From the NCBI RefSeq assembly GCF_003391115.1, contig NZ_QTJP01000001.1:2502501-2566500 (forward strand): a stretch of 64,000 nucleotides of DNA, in the 5' to 3' direction. This DNA comes from Sphingomonas crusticola (GTDB taxonomy: Bacteria; Pseudomonadota; Alphaproteobacteria; Sphingomonadales; Sphingomonadaceae). The first letter of the stretch is position 1. Each line of letters opens with the position of its first letter. Below are positions 52,132-59,920 of this stretch, piece after piece. Both the position numbers and the translations under genes were made by a program. A model generated the notes under the pieces. That model searched no databases. It was not told the origin of the DNA and saw only the letters and a list, made by a program, of their open reading frames with translations.

Positions 52132-53151
52132 GTGGAGAGGCCCCTGCGATTAAGTCGATACGACAGCAAGCCGTCGGCGGCCACGCCCAAGCAACAGCTT
52201 CGGAAGCTTTTTTTTAGCGAGGGCGCTTTGCGGTCCGCAGGCGGCGAAATCGTCGTGATGCGGGGTATGTCTTTGTTCTGGAGCCAGTGGTCACCGCAAT
52301 TTTACAATGCGGATGTCGTGCGCTGGCTCGCGCAGGACTGGAAGATCAGTGTCATTCGTGCGCCTCTCGCCGCAACCCGGCCGGGTTATCTTTCGCACCC
52401 CCAAGAAGAGATGGACAAGATATCGGTCGTCATAGAGGCGGCACTCCAGAACGCGATCTATGTCATCGTCGACTGGCATGCCCACGACCCGGAGACCGAT
52501 GCGGCGGAGCATTTCTTCTCTTCCATCGTGCGCCGGTTCGGCGACCGCCCGAATATCTTGTACGAGACGTGGAACGAGCCGGGTCCGTCTTATTCCTGGG
52601 AAGCCGACATCAAGCCGCACCACCAGCGCATGCTGCGCATAATCCGGCAAGGCGCGCCCAGCGCGTCGCTCATTCTCGGCACGCCGGATCACTGCCGAGG
52701 GGTCGATGTTGCGGCCCGATCCCCGCTCGACGCTGAGAATGTTGGATATGCGCTGCATTGGTACGCCGGTAGTCATGGCGAGGGTCTGCGCCGCCGGGTG
52801 CAAGTTGCGAAGTCCCGCGGAGCCGCCGTGATCGCTACGGAATGGGGCGCCGGCGATGCAACCGGCGGGGGTAGGCTCGCGCTGCGGGAAGCACGCCAAT
52901 GGCTAAGATTCCTGGAAAGACACCGCATCAGCCACCTTAACTGGTCCCTCTTCGACAAAGCCGAAACCTGTTCGGCACTCATGCCCGGCGCGGATCCGAC
53001 AGGGTCGTGGGACAGGCACGACCTCAGCCCATCAGGCCGCTTCGTACGCAGATACCTGCGCGGGCAGGCCAGGCTTACCCGCATCCGCGAAGCGCTCGCA
53101 TATATAGGTTTCGATCAGTCGCACGCCGTCGGCCGCGGCGTTCGCACCTAG
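52132..53151 (+). CDS. Glycoside hydrolase family 5 endoglucanase-like protein without signal peptide
   Basis: The 339-residue protein starts at GTG 52132, chosen for AAAGGAG nine bases upstream. The GH5 fold is indicated by MRGMSLFWSQW, ISVIRAPLA, YVIVDWHAHDP and NILYETWNEPGPSY, with acid/base Glu149. HWYAGSHGEGLR and IATEWGAGDATGGG (nucleophile Glu237) complete the set. All catalytic residues are present. No signal peptide or anchor is seen, unusual for a cellulase. Its last 120 bases overlap the convergent glycosyltransferase gene, so the true end or the partner's end may be shorter in function. It may act on a glycan linked to the neighbouring peptide locus; this is a guess. Confidence 0.85.
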   Translation: MERPLRLSRYDSKPSAATPKQQLRKLFFSEGALRSAGGEIVVMRGMSLFWSQWSPQFYNADVVRWLAQDWKISVIRAPLAATRPGYLSHPQEEMDKISVVIEAALQNAIYVIVDWHAHDPETDAAEHFFSSIVRRFGDRPNILYETWNEPGPSYSWEADIKPHHQRMLRIIRQGAPSASLILGTPDHCRGVDVAARSPLDAENVGYALHWYAGSHGEGLRRRVQVAKSRGAAVIATEWGAGDATGGGRLALREARQWLRFLERHRISHLNWSLFDKAETCSALMPGADPTGSWDRHDLSPSGRFVRRYLRGQARLTRIREALAYIGFDQSHAVGRGVRT

Positions 53152-54303
53152 CATCGAGCGGCGAGCCCGCCGGCACTGCTCGCCGACATAGCCACTGCGC
53201 AGCGTGTCCAGCAGCAGCTCGCCCCACTTCTCCCCCGAATAGCGGTCGGACAGAATGGCGGAACCGAGCCCCAACATGGCAACCCGCATGGCGTTGTCCG
53301 GCTGGTCGAAGCGGCCCGGTATCACCATCTGGGGAATGCCGGCCCGCAGCGCCTGTGCCGTGGTTCCGATCCCGCCGTGATGGACGAGCGCGCGGGACTG
53401 CGGCAACAGCCAGCCCAGATCGCTGAAAGCCTTGCACAATATCCGCGGATTCCGCCGGTGCACGGGCGGAATATGCTGGCTCAGGAATATGCCCGGTGCC
53501 TGCACGCATTCCAGTGCCGCAGCGGCATTCGCAAAGAATCTGTCCGTTTCGGTTACGCCTGTGCCCGGTGTGAATACGACCGGCGGGCCGTTCGCGCGGA
53601 TGAAACCGGCAATCTCCTCATCCCTTATGCCGCCATCGGTGAAGGGAAAGCCGATCGTGTGGACGTTCGAGGGCCAGTCGAGCTGCGGCATCGCGAACCA
53701 CTCCGGACACATCATCAGCACGAAATCCTCGACGGGATCGCGCGGTCGAAATAGGCTGATCGGCGCAAGACCGACCGAGGATCGGAAGGCATTCGTATAT
53801 TTGCGATACGGGCTGGCCGCTTCGAAGCCCTTATAGATTGCGGGCACCACGATATTGCTGCCAATCCAGCCGATCCTTCCTTTCGTAAGGACGGTCATCG
53901 GCCAAGGGGGGCGCAGGTACGAGCGCACCACCGAGGGTTGCAATGCGACGCGGCCGTTCAGCAGGCCAAATTTTTCGGCCGCGCACTCCATTCCAAGCAT
54001 GTTGACGCGATATACGAGCGCTAGCTTTCGTGAATGCCTGACCTTCCCCGCGACAAAATCGTAGGACACGCGAAATGAATCCAGCGTGTTGGACAGAAAG
54101 AATTCATGGTCGTCACGGCCGCACTGGGGATCATCGGCCGGTGCAATCGCCACAAAGGCTGCGCCAGTCGACCTGGCCGCATCCCCCCAGTTTTCATTTG
54201 TCAGCAGCGTGACTGAACAGCCTTTATTGGCCAACCGCCGGGAAAGCGCAAGAAACGGACTAATGTCGCCCTGTGTTCCGAGCGTACAAAGCACAATCTC
54301 CAC
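53032..54303 (-). CDS. GT1/GT28-type glycosyltransferase
   Basis: The 423-residue GT-B enzyme has an acceptor domain starting MEIVLCTLGTQGDISPFLAL, like sterol glucosyltransferases and RhlB-type rhamnosyltransferases. The donor domain has VVFTPGTGVTETD, QSRALVHHGGIGTTAQAL and IPGRFDQPDNAMRV, the nucleotide-sugar site of family GT1. The product would be a glycosylated lipid or small molecule. It is divergent from the peptide precursor gene across an AT-rich 465-bp region and overlaps the GH5 gene tail to tail by 120 bp. The location suggests glycosylation in the peptide pathway, which is inference. Confidence 0.85.
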   Translation of the reverse strand: MEIVLCTLGTQGDISPFLALSRRLANKGCSVTLLTNENWGDAARSTGAAFVAIAPADDPQCGRDDHEFFLSNTLDSFRVSYDFVAGKVRHSRKLALVYRVNMLGMECAAEKFGLLNGRVALQPSVVRSYLRPPWPMTVLTKGRIGWIGSNIVVPAIYKGFEAASPYRKYTNAFRSSVGLAPISLFRPRDPVEDFVLMMCPEWFAMPQLDWPSNVHTIGFPFTDGGIRDEEIAGFIRANGPPVVFTPGTGVTETDRFFANAAAALECVQAPGIFLSQHIPPVHRRNPRILCKAFSDLGWLLPQSRALVHHGGIGTTAQALRAGIPQMVIPGRFDQPDNAMRVAMLGLGSAILSDRYSGEKWGELLLDTLRSGYVGEQCRRARRSMLGANAAADGVRLIETYICERFADAGKPGLPAQVSAYEAA

Positions 54304-54768
54304 GCGACAAATGTTCCCTGTTATTAAGACATCAATTCACAGCAAAGCTGATCTGGATTAAAGGATGCAACCCCCAAACAACCAGACAAGAGATTGCTTA
54401 GATGGTAGGATCGTATGCGATACTCCTGGGAGTCATATTGCGTGAATCCGATTCGCGGCCAAACATAACAATACACATCACGTGAATTCATCGTGTTTCT
54501 TATCCATCATAACAAATTTACGATGTACGCAATTCAAGATCAGCATTTTGCTTAGAATCAATAGAAAACACATATCGAAGCAACATAGCAATCCCCAAAT
54601 CGTATCGAAATCGGACGGACTTTTGATCTAAACTCATGAGTGTACCGGTAATGCTAAGGAAAAGACCGAAACGGACGTAACGGGTACTTGACGGGTCATT
54701 CTCGCACTGAGTAGCCATGTTGAGCTAGCGCCAAGGCTGCCAATTTGACCTTTAACAGGGAGAGTCGA
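54304..54768. promoter_or_regulatory. AT-rich divergent control region before the precursor peptide gene
   Basis: These 465 bases hold no convincing gene. Composition changes sharply: in 54541-54600 only 21 of 60 bases are G or C, against high-GC coding DNA elsewhere. The region separates the glycosyltransferase from the precursor and must carry both promoters. A candidate -35 box TTGACG lies at 54688-54693; I see no strong -10 partner. The precursor ribosome site AGGGAGA is at 54757-54763. Confidence 0.45.
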
Positions 54769-54984
54769 ATGCAAACCCTTCAGAGAGCAGTTGCCGAGAT
54801 TCGTGAATTGGAAAACGAGGAAATTGATCTCGTTGCCGGTGGTAGTGGCTTTTGCATAAGCTCGGAATCCACCAACAGTGCGACGAACTCGCAGCAGACA
54901 TACGCCGCCTACGGTCATGTCTATGTTGTTACTGTTCAGGATGACAGCAACTCCGACACCGTCACGAGCTTCGGCTGGGACTGA
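54769..54984 (+). CDS. Ribosomally made peptide precursor with double-glycine leader
   Basis: The 71-residue peptide is MQTLQRAVAEIRELENEEID followed by LVAGG, then a 46-residue core. The leader (1-25) has the acidic/leucine helix and GG end recognised by C39 peptidase exporters; one such exporter is encoded downstream. The core begins SGFCISSESTNSATNSQQ and ends DSNSDTVTSFGWD. It is rich in Ser/Thr and Asp/Glu, has one Cys29, an aromatic middle (TYAAYGHVY) and a C-terminal Trp-Asp. Abundant hydroxyl and carboxyl side chains suit the ester or amide crosslinks made by ATP-grasp maturases. AGGGAG precedes the ATG by five to six bases. No family name can be given. Confidence 0.8.
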   Translation: MQTLQRAVAEIRELENEEIDLVAGGSGFCISSESTNSATNSQQTYAAYGHVYVVTVQDDSNSDTVTSFGWD

Positions 54985-55293
54985 TCAGTCCGCAGGAACC
55001 CGTATGTATCTTAGAGAAATGACTGCGGCGTGGCCGGTGTAGTCGCATCGGCCGCGTCGTATATCATTCGCCGCATACGTAAGTGCGGGGACTAAGTACG
55101 GCTTTCTCTGAATGTTTACGGGGAGTTGGTCATCGCGACTAATTCTGAGGTTGTTATCATATGCTAAGGGCCTGATTCAAACTGACCGGGGGGATGGCAA
55201 GCCGTCAAGGCAATCATTGACAGGCGTATTGTCGTGTTCTGCAAGGCTTGAGTCGGCTTTCAAATGTGTCCGCCGAACAGGTTGCGAGTTACT
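54985..55293. other. Intergenic stretch between precursor and maturase genes
   Basis: These 309 bases have no credible gene; a 61-codon frame from 55112 lacks a ribosome site and family-like features. The stretch holds the stem-loop at 55025-55060 and a candidate -35 box TTGACA at 55217-55222. A separate promoter for the maturase operon is therefore possible, although no clear -10 is seen. Confidence 0.4.
55025..55060 (+). terminator. Long stem-loop after the precursor gene (attenuator or processing site)
   Basis: GCGGCGTGGCCGGTG (55025-55039) pairs with CATCGGCCGCGTCGT (55046-55060) over 15 bp with four G-T wobbles; the loop is TAGTCG. It begins 40 bp after the precursor stop. No T-run follows. 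Such structures often protect an abundant precursor mRNA and reduce read-through to the modification genes. Confidence 0.5.
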
Positions 55294-56436
55294 ATGAGCA
55301 TCTTAATTATTTCGATGCCTAACGATATTCACGCGCTTTCTGTGAAGTGGGCCGTGGAACGACTTGGTGAACGGTGCGAGATATTTTATCCGTTTGACCT
55401 GAGCGGCGGCGCCGAGTGGGTGTTCGATCCCGCCGCCGAGGCTCTGCAAATCCGATACCGCTCGGAGCGAACCGAGTTGCGGTTTGACGATTTTCGCTCG
55501 GTGTGGATGCGACGCCCGCCGGCTAGAATTCCTCAGGAAGACATTTCCGATCAGCATGAGCGCGGTGTTTCCGAAGTCGAGTGCGGGATCCTGCTCGCGA
55601 GTGTGCTGAACAGGATCGAAACCGGGCGGTTCACTGTTAGCCCGCTCGACGCGATGCAAAGGGCGTCGCTGAAGCCTTTCCAGATGCGGGTAGCTTCGGA
55701 GCTCGGTCTGCAGATGCCCAGGTCGATAATTAGCAACGCGCGCGATGAGATCGTCCAGTTCTTCCACGCGTGCGGCGAGCGCATGATCTACAAGCCTCTC
55801 AAGCCGGCGTTGTGGCTGAGCGACGTGGATCGCTATTCAACCGTCCCGACAACCATCTTTACGGATACCAGGCTTTTGACCGCGGGTGCCGTCCAAAAGT
55901 CGCCCGCAATATTTCAAGAAGTGATCGACAAGCAGACCGAGGTCCGCGCCACGATCATGGGCCGCTCGATCTTCGCCTGGGAAAAGTCCTTCCCCAATCG
56001 GTCCGATCAGGATGTCGACTGGAGGTTTATGTACAAGGGAGCGACCCACGCGCGCCATGACCTCCCCGAGTTCGTCCAAGTACAATGCTTCCGTCTTATG
56101 GAGGCGCTGGGATTGGTTTTCGGGTGCTTTGATTTCGCCATCGACCGCGATGGCAACTACATATTCCTCGAGGTAAATCCCCAAGGAAATTGGCTGTGGG
56201 GTGATGAGATGCTCGGCCTGTTTCAATTGCAGGCGATGGCTGAGTTTCTGATCTCCGGACAGCCTGATTTCACTTACTCGGGACGGCAGAGCTTCCGCCT
56301 TTGCGACTATGATGGCGCGGAATATGATGCGGTGGCGCAGCGGGAAAAAATGCACCATCACGGCGATCTGATGACGTCGCTTTATGGTAGCGTGTCGGTC
56401 CCCTGGCTGCCGCCCCAGTCTGTCGTCGTTGCTTGA
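55294..56436 (+). CDS. ATP-grasp ribosomal peptide maturase (MvdC/MvdD-like)
   Basis: The 380-residue protein starts at ATG 55294. An N-terminal pre-grasp domain contains SVWMRRPPARIP near 69-80, a feature of the MvdC/MvdD family. The ATP-grasp domain has MIYKPLKPALW (nucleotide-binding Lys), QEVIDKQTEVRATIMG, and Mg ligands Asp280 or Asp284 in FDFAIDRDG. Glu293 and Asn295 sit in FLEVNPQGNW. Relatives join Ser/Thr or Lys to Asp/Glu side chains in microviridins and other graspetides, activating carboxylates as acyl phosphates. The precursor upstream is the expected substrate. Its stop overlaps the next start (TGATG). Confidence 0.88.
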   Translation: MSILIISMPNDIHALSVKWAVERLGERCEIFYPFDLSGGAEWVFDPAAEALQIRYRSERTELRFDDFRSVWMRRPPARIPQEDISDQHERGVSEVECGILLASVLNRIETGRFTVSPLDAMQRASLKPFQMRVASELGLQMPRSIISNARDEIVQFFHACGERMIYKPLKPALWLSDVDRYSTVPTTIFTDTRLLTAGAVQKSPAIFQEVIDKQTEVRATIMGRSIFAWEKSFPNRSDQDVDWRFMYKGATHARHDLPEFVQVQCFRLMEALGLVFGCFDFAIDRDGNYIFLEVNPQGNWLWGDEMLGLFQLQAMAEFLISGQPDFTYSGRQSFRLCDYDGAEYDAVAQREKMHHHGDLMTSLYGSVSVPWLPPQSVVVA

Positions 56437-57815
56437 TGGAGCATTTCGAAGCCCTGGCCGAGCATCGGGCGGGCGGATCTGAAGACGTATCCGCGGGCAG
56501 AGCCGCCATGAATGGTGGTCCTGCGCGCGACCTACCTCGCCCCAATCAGGTGGGGGCTGCCCCGCCGACAAACCTGTTCCGGCGGGAAATGATCGAAGGC
56601 CAGCAGCGGCGGCTGCAGGGCGAAATCCTGATCGGGGCCGCACCCAGATGGTATCTGGCCGGTTACGGCGTGATCGCGGTTCTGGTGCTTGCAGCATTAT
56701 TCCTGTCGCTTGCCACCTATAGCCGAACCGAGACGGTGAGTGGCTGGCTGGTCCCGCAGAGCGGACTCAGCAGGCTTGGGGCAGCAGAAGGCGGGGTCGT
56801 CGAGGAAATCTATCTGGCGGAAGGTGCGGAGGTCCGCGCCGGAACGGCGATCGCGCTGTTGCGGCTATCGCGCCAATCACGCGGCGGCGACAGCGGCGAT
56901 CTCATCGAGCGAATGAGCCTTGCTCAACTCACTGCCACGCGCGCGGAGGCTCAGGCAAAGCGCGCGATGATCGTCGCCAATCGGGGGGCGCTGGCGCAAC
57001 AGGTTTCCACACTGGAACGCCAGGTCGGAGAGGCTCACACCATGCTGGCGGTTCTGCAGTCCAAGAGAGATCTCGCCAAGACCAAGCTCGACCGGGCAAT
57101 GGAACTCGCCGGGAGAGGTTTCGTGACCGCGCAGACCGTGGATGATCTGCGCGGCGCCTATCTCGATTCCGCGCAGGCGATCTCGGCGCAGGAAGCGCAG
57201 ATTTCGTCGCTACGCCGTGCCAAGGATGAGCTCGTCGCCCAGCAGGAGCAGATTCCGTTTCAGATTGCGCAGGCCAATGCCTCGGCCGGCTCCACCGATG
57301 CGGCGCTGTCCCAACAGCTTCAGGATCTCAAGAGCAGGAACTCCTATACCGTCAATGCCCCCTTCAGCGGAGCGATCATGGCGCTTCCAATCGTGAGGGG
57401 GCAAAGCTTGAGTCCAGGCGCTACGGTGGCCGTATTCAGCAAAACCAAGTCGGAATTGGAAGGCGAGCTGTTTGCGCCATCGAGCTCGGCCGGCTTGCTC
57501 GCGGTAGGCCAGGAGATTTCGATCCATTATCGCGCATTTCCCTACAAGCAATTCGGCTCCGCGTCGGCGCGAATTATCTCGATCTCGCGGGCGCCGTTGA
57601 CGCCGGCCGAGGTGGCGGCGTCGGGTTTCAACGCCGCCAGTATTGCGGAACCGGTATTCCGCGTTCGGGCAAGGTTGGATAAGCCCTTCATGTTCGCTTA
57701 CGGAAAGAAGGTGCCGCTGCAGCCGGGTTTCGCGTTGGACGCCGAAATCATCACAGGCCACCAGACTTTCATACAATGGATTTTTGATCCGCTATACGCG
57801 GTGGCGCGACGTTGA
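56436..57815 (+). CDS. HlyD-family periplasmic adaptor for peptide export (CvaA/MchE-like)
   Basis: The 459-residue protein starts at ATG 56436, coupled to the maturase. A cytoplasmic N-terminus has LFRREMIEGQQRRLQGEIL, as in bacteriocin secretion accessory proteins. One membrane helix lies at about 72-94 (WYLAGYGVIAVLVLAALFLS). A lipoyl/barrel half (GGVVEEIYLAEGAEV) is followed by a long coiled coil (about 160-285). The second barrel half contains VNAPFSGAIMALPIVRGQSL. It bridges the inner-membrane ABC exporter to an outer membrane channel of TolC type, which is not encoded here. Its end overlaps the exporter start (TTGA). Confidence 0.9.
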   Translation: MEHFEALAEHRAGGSEDVSAGRAAMNGGPARDLPRPNQVGAAPPTNLFRREMIEGQQRRLQGEILIGAAPRWYLAGYGVIAVLVLAALFLSLATYSRTETVSGWLVPQSGLSRLGAAEGGVVEEIYLAEGAEVRAGTAIALLRLSRQSRGGDSGDLIERMSLAQLTATRAEAQAKRAMIVANRGALAQQVSTLERQVGEAHTMLAVLQSKRDLAKTKLDRAMELAGRGFVTAQTVDDLRGAYLDSAQAISAQEAQISSLRRAKDELVAQQEQIPFQIAQANASAGSTDAALSQQLQDLKSRNSYTVNAPFSGAIMALPIVRGQSLSPGATVAVFSKTKSELEGELFAPSSSAGLLAVGQEISIHYRAFPYKQFGSASARIISISRAPLTPAEVAASGFNAASIAEPVFRVRARLDKPFMFAYGKKVPLQPGFALDAEIITGHQTFIQWIFDPLYAVARR

Positions 57816-59920
57816 CGTACATCCCGCAAGAGTTGCTGTTCCGCACGCAGCGCAAGACTCCCGTCATTCTCGCGAGCGAGCTTTCCGAGTGCGGGCTCGC
57901 ATGCCTCGCGATGGTCGGGGCGTATCACGGTCACAATATCGATTTGAACGGCCTTCGCCACCGCGTGTCGGTTTCGGTTTCCGGAACCAATTTGCGGGGC
58001 TTGATGCAATTGGCGGATCAGATCGGTTTGAGCGCGCGCGCCCTGAAGGTTGAGCTCGGCGCGGTTGGCCAATTGCCGCTTCCGATCATCCTCCACTGGG
58101 ACATGACGCATTTCGTCGTTCTGGAAGCCGTCAAGAACTCGCATGTCGTAATCCACGATCCAAGCGGCGGAAGGCGTGTGCTCTCGATCGCTGAGTTTTC
58201 GGAACACTTCACCGGCGTCGTGCTGGAGCTCCGCCGGTCGGACAATTTCGTGCCGATCGACGCCAAGACCAAGGTCGATCCGAAGGCGCTCTGGTCAAGC
58301 TTGCACGGCCTGTCTCGCAACCTGGTGTTCGTGCTTTTGCTCTCGATCGCCATCCAGACGCTCGCATTCGTATCGCCGCTCGAAATGCAAGTGGTGGTCG
58401 ACCGCGTCATCGCCAATCAGGATACCAGCCTGCTGGTCGTAGTAGTGGTCGGCTTCGCTCTGGTCGGTGCCTTAGGCGCGTTGGTCACCGTCGTGCGCGA
58501 CTGGACGTTGCAATTGTTCGGGTCGCAATTTGTCTTCCAGGCGTCCGGCAACGTTTTCCGGCACCTCCTTCGCTTGCCGTCGAGCTATTTCGAGAAGCGG
58601 CATCTCGGCGACATCCTGTCGCGCTTCGGGTCATTGCGAACAATTCAGGATGCGATCACGAAGGGGATATTGTCGGCGTTGATCGATGGCGGGATGGCGC
58701 TGGCCGCGATCCTGATCTGCTTCTTCTATTCGGTGCCCATCGCACTTACCGTGATCGGCTTCACCGTCTTGATCATGCTCCTCAAGATTGGAACGGTGCC
58801 GCTACTGCGGAGGCGCACGGAACAGTCGATTTCCTATTCCGCGAAAGAGCAGTCGATCCTGATGGAATCCATCCGGGGCGCGATCACGATCAAGCTGATG
58901 GGCGGCGAGCCTGAGCGGCACTCGGTCTGGCGAAACACGCTGAGCAAAAGCTTCAACTCCAGCGTCGGTCTGCAAAGAATTCAGGTTCTGATTGCGTTCG
59001 TGCAATCCCTCATCATCACCCTTCAGCTTGGAACGCTTATCTATCTATGCGCCGACAATGTCATCCACGCCGACGGGCTGTCGATCGGGATGATGTATGC
59101 GGTGCTTACCTATTCCGCCATTTTCAGCGACCGGGCAGGGGTGCTGGTGGGAAACTTACAGGAAGTCGCGATGCTGCGCGTCTATCTCGATCGGCTTGGC
59201 GACATTATTAGCACGCCTTCCGAAATCGACGACATTTCGGCGCTCACCGCGTTGCCGGCAAGCAAGACCATCTCGCTCGTGGACGTCGGGTTCAAATATG
59301 GTTCGACCGATCCCAATGTACTTTCGAAGGTCACCTTCGATGTCGAAGACCGGGATTTCGTGGCCATTGTCGGGCCCACCGGGGGCGGGAAGTCGACGCT
59401 GCTCAAACTGCTGCTCGGCTTGCACAGCCCGACCGAAGGCAATATCCTGATCGGAGGACAGTGGACCAGTCCGACGTTCTGGCAGGAGTGGCGAAGGAAG
59501 ATCGGGGTCGTGCGCCAGGACGACCAGCTGCTGTCGGGGACGATCGCCGAGAATATCTCCTTCTTCGATCCTGACATTGATATGGTGCGGGTTCGCGAGG
59601 CGGCCGAGCTTGCCTGCGTCGGCGATGAAATTTCCCGGATGACGATGGGTTTCCAAACTCAGATCGGGGACATGGGCAGCAATCTTTCCGGCGGCCAGCG
59701 GCAAAGGGTCCTTCTCGCGCGTGCGCTCTATCGCAAGCCCGAGATACTGGTCCTCGACGAGGGCACCGCCAATCTCGATGCGGAAACCGAAGCGAGGATC
59801 ACCGAGACGATCGCGCGCATGCCTATCACACGGATTGTCGTTGCCCATCGGCCGGCGCTGGTGGAGCGCGCGCAAAGGGTCTTCCGCGTTTCCGATGGCC
59901 GGGTGGAACAGATTCGGTGA
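57812..59920 (+). CDS. Peptidase-containing ABC transporter (C39 leader peptidase, PCAT)
   Basis: The 702-residue protein starts at TTG 57812. Domain 1 (1-135) is a C39 peptidase with Cys27 in SECGLACLAM, His100 in THFVVLEAV and Asp116 in IHDPSGG, a complete catalytic triad. Domain 2 is a six-helix exporter (about 165-440, with SSYFEKRHLGDILSRFGS). Domain 3 is the ATPase with GPTGGGKST, LSGGQRQR, ILVLDEGTANLD and AHRP. It should cut after the GG of the 25-residue leader at 54769 and export the core. It resembles CvaB/MchF-type exporters. The next gene overlaps it by four bases (GTGA). Confidence 0.95.
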   Translation: MTYIPQELLFRTQRKTPVILASELSECGLACLAMVGAYHGHNIDLNGLRHRVSVSVSGTNLRGLMQLADQIGLSARALKVELGAVGQLPLPIILHWDMTHFVVLEAVKNSHVVIHDPSGGRRVLSIAEFSEHFTGVVLELRRSDNFVPIDAKTKVDPKALWSSLHGLSRNLVFVLLLSIAIQTLAFVSPLEMQVVVDRVIANQDTSLLVVVVVGFALVGALGALVTVVRDWTLQLFGSQFVFQASGNVFRHLLRLPSSYFEKRHLGDILSRFGSLRTIQDAITKGILSALIDGGMALAAILICFFYSVPIALTVIGFTVLIMLLKIGTVPLLRRRTEQSISYSAKEQSILMESIRGAITIKLMGGEPERHSVWRNTLSKSFNSSVGLQRIQVLIAFVQSLIITLQLGTLIYLCADNVIHADGLSIGMMYAVLTYSAIFSDRAGVLVGNLQEVAMLRVYLDRLGDIISTPSEIDDISALTALPASKTISLVDVGFKYGSTDPNVLSKVTFDVEDRDFVAIVGPTGGGKSTLLKLLLGLHSPTEGNILIGGQWTSPTFWQEWRRKIGVVRQDDQLLSGTIAENISFFDPDIDMVRVREAAELACVGDEISRMTMGFQTQIGDMGSNLSGGQRQRVLLARALYRKPEILVLDEGTANLDAETEARITETIARMPITRIVVAHRPALVERAQRVFRVSDGRVEQIR

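Noticed and set aside
53032-54303. Identification of the glycosyltransferase as IroB/MceC (enterobactin C-glucosyltransferase)
   Set aside because: Its N-terminus (TLGTQGDISPFLAL) looks more like RhlB/sterol glucosyltransferases, and no siderophore genes are present, so the specific name is not supported.
55112-55297. A 61-codon frame between the precursor and maturase genes, considered as a second precursor
   Set aside because: No ribosome site, no GG leader and no acidic leader helix; it ends just inside the maturase start.
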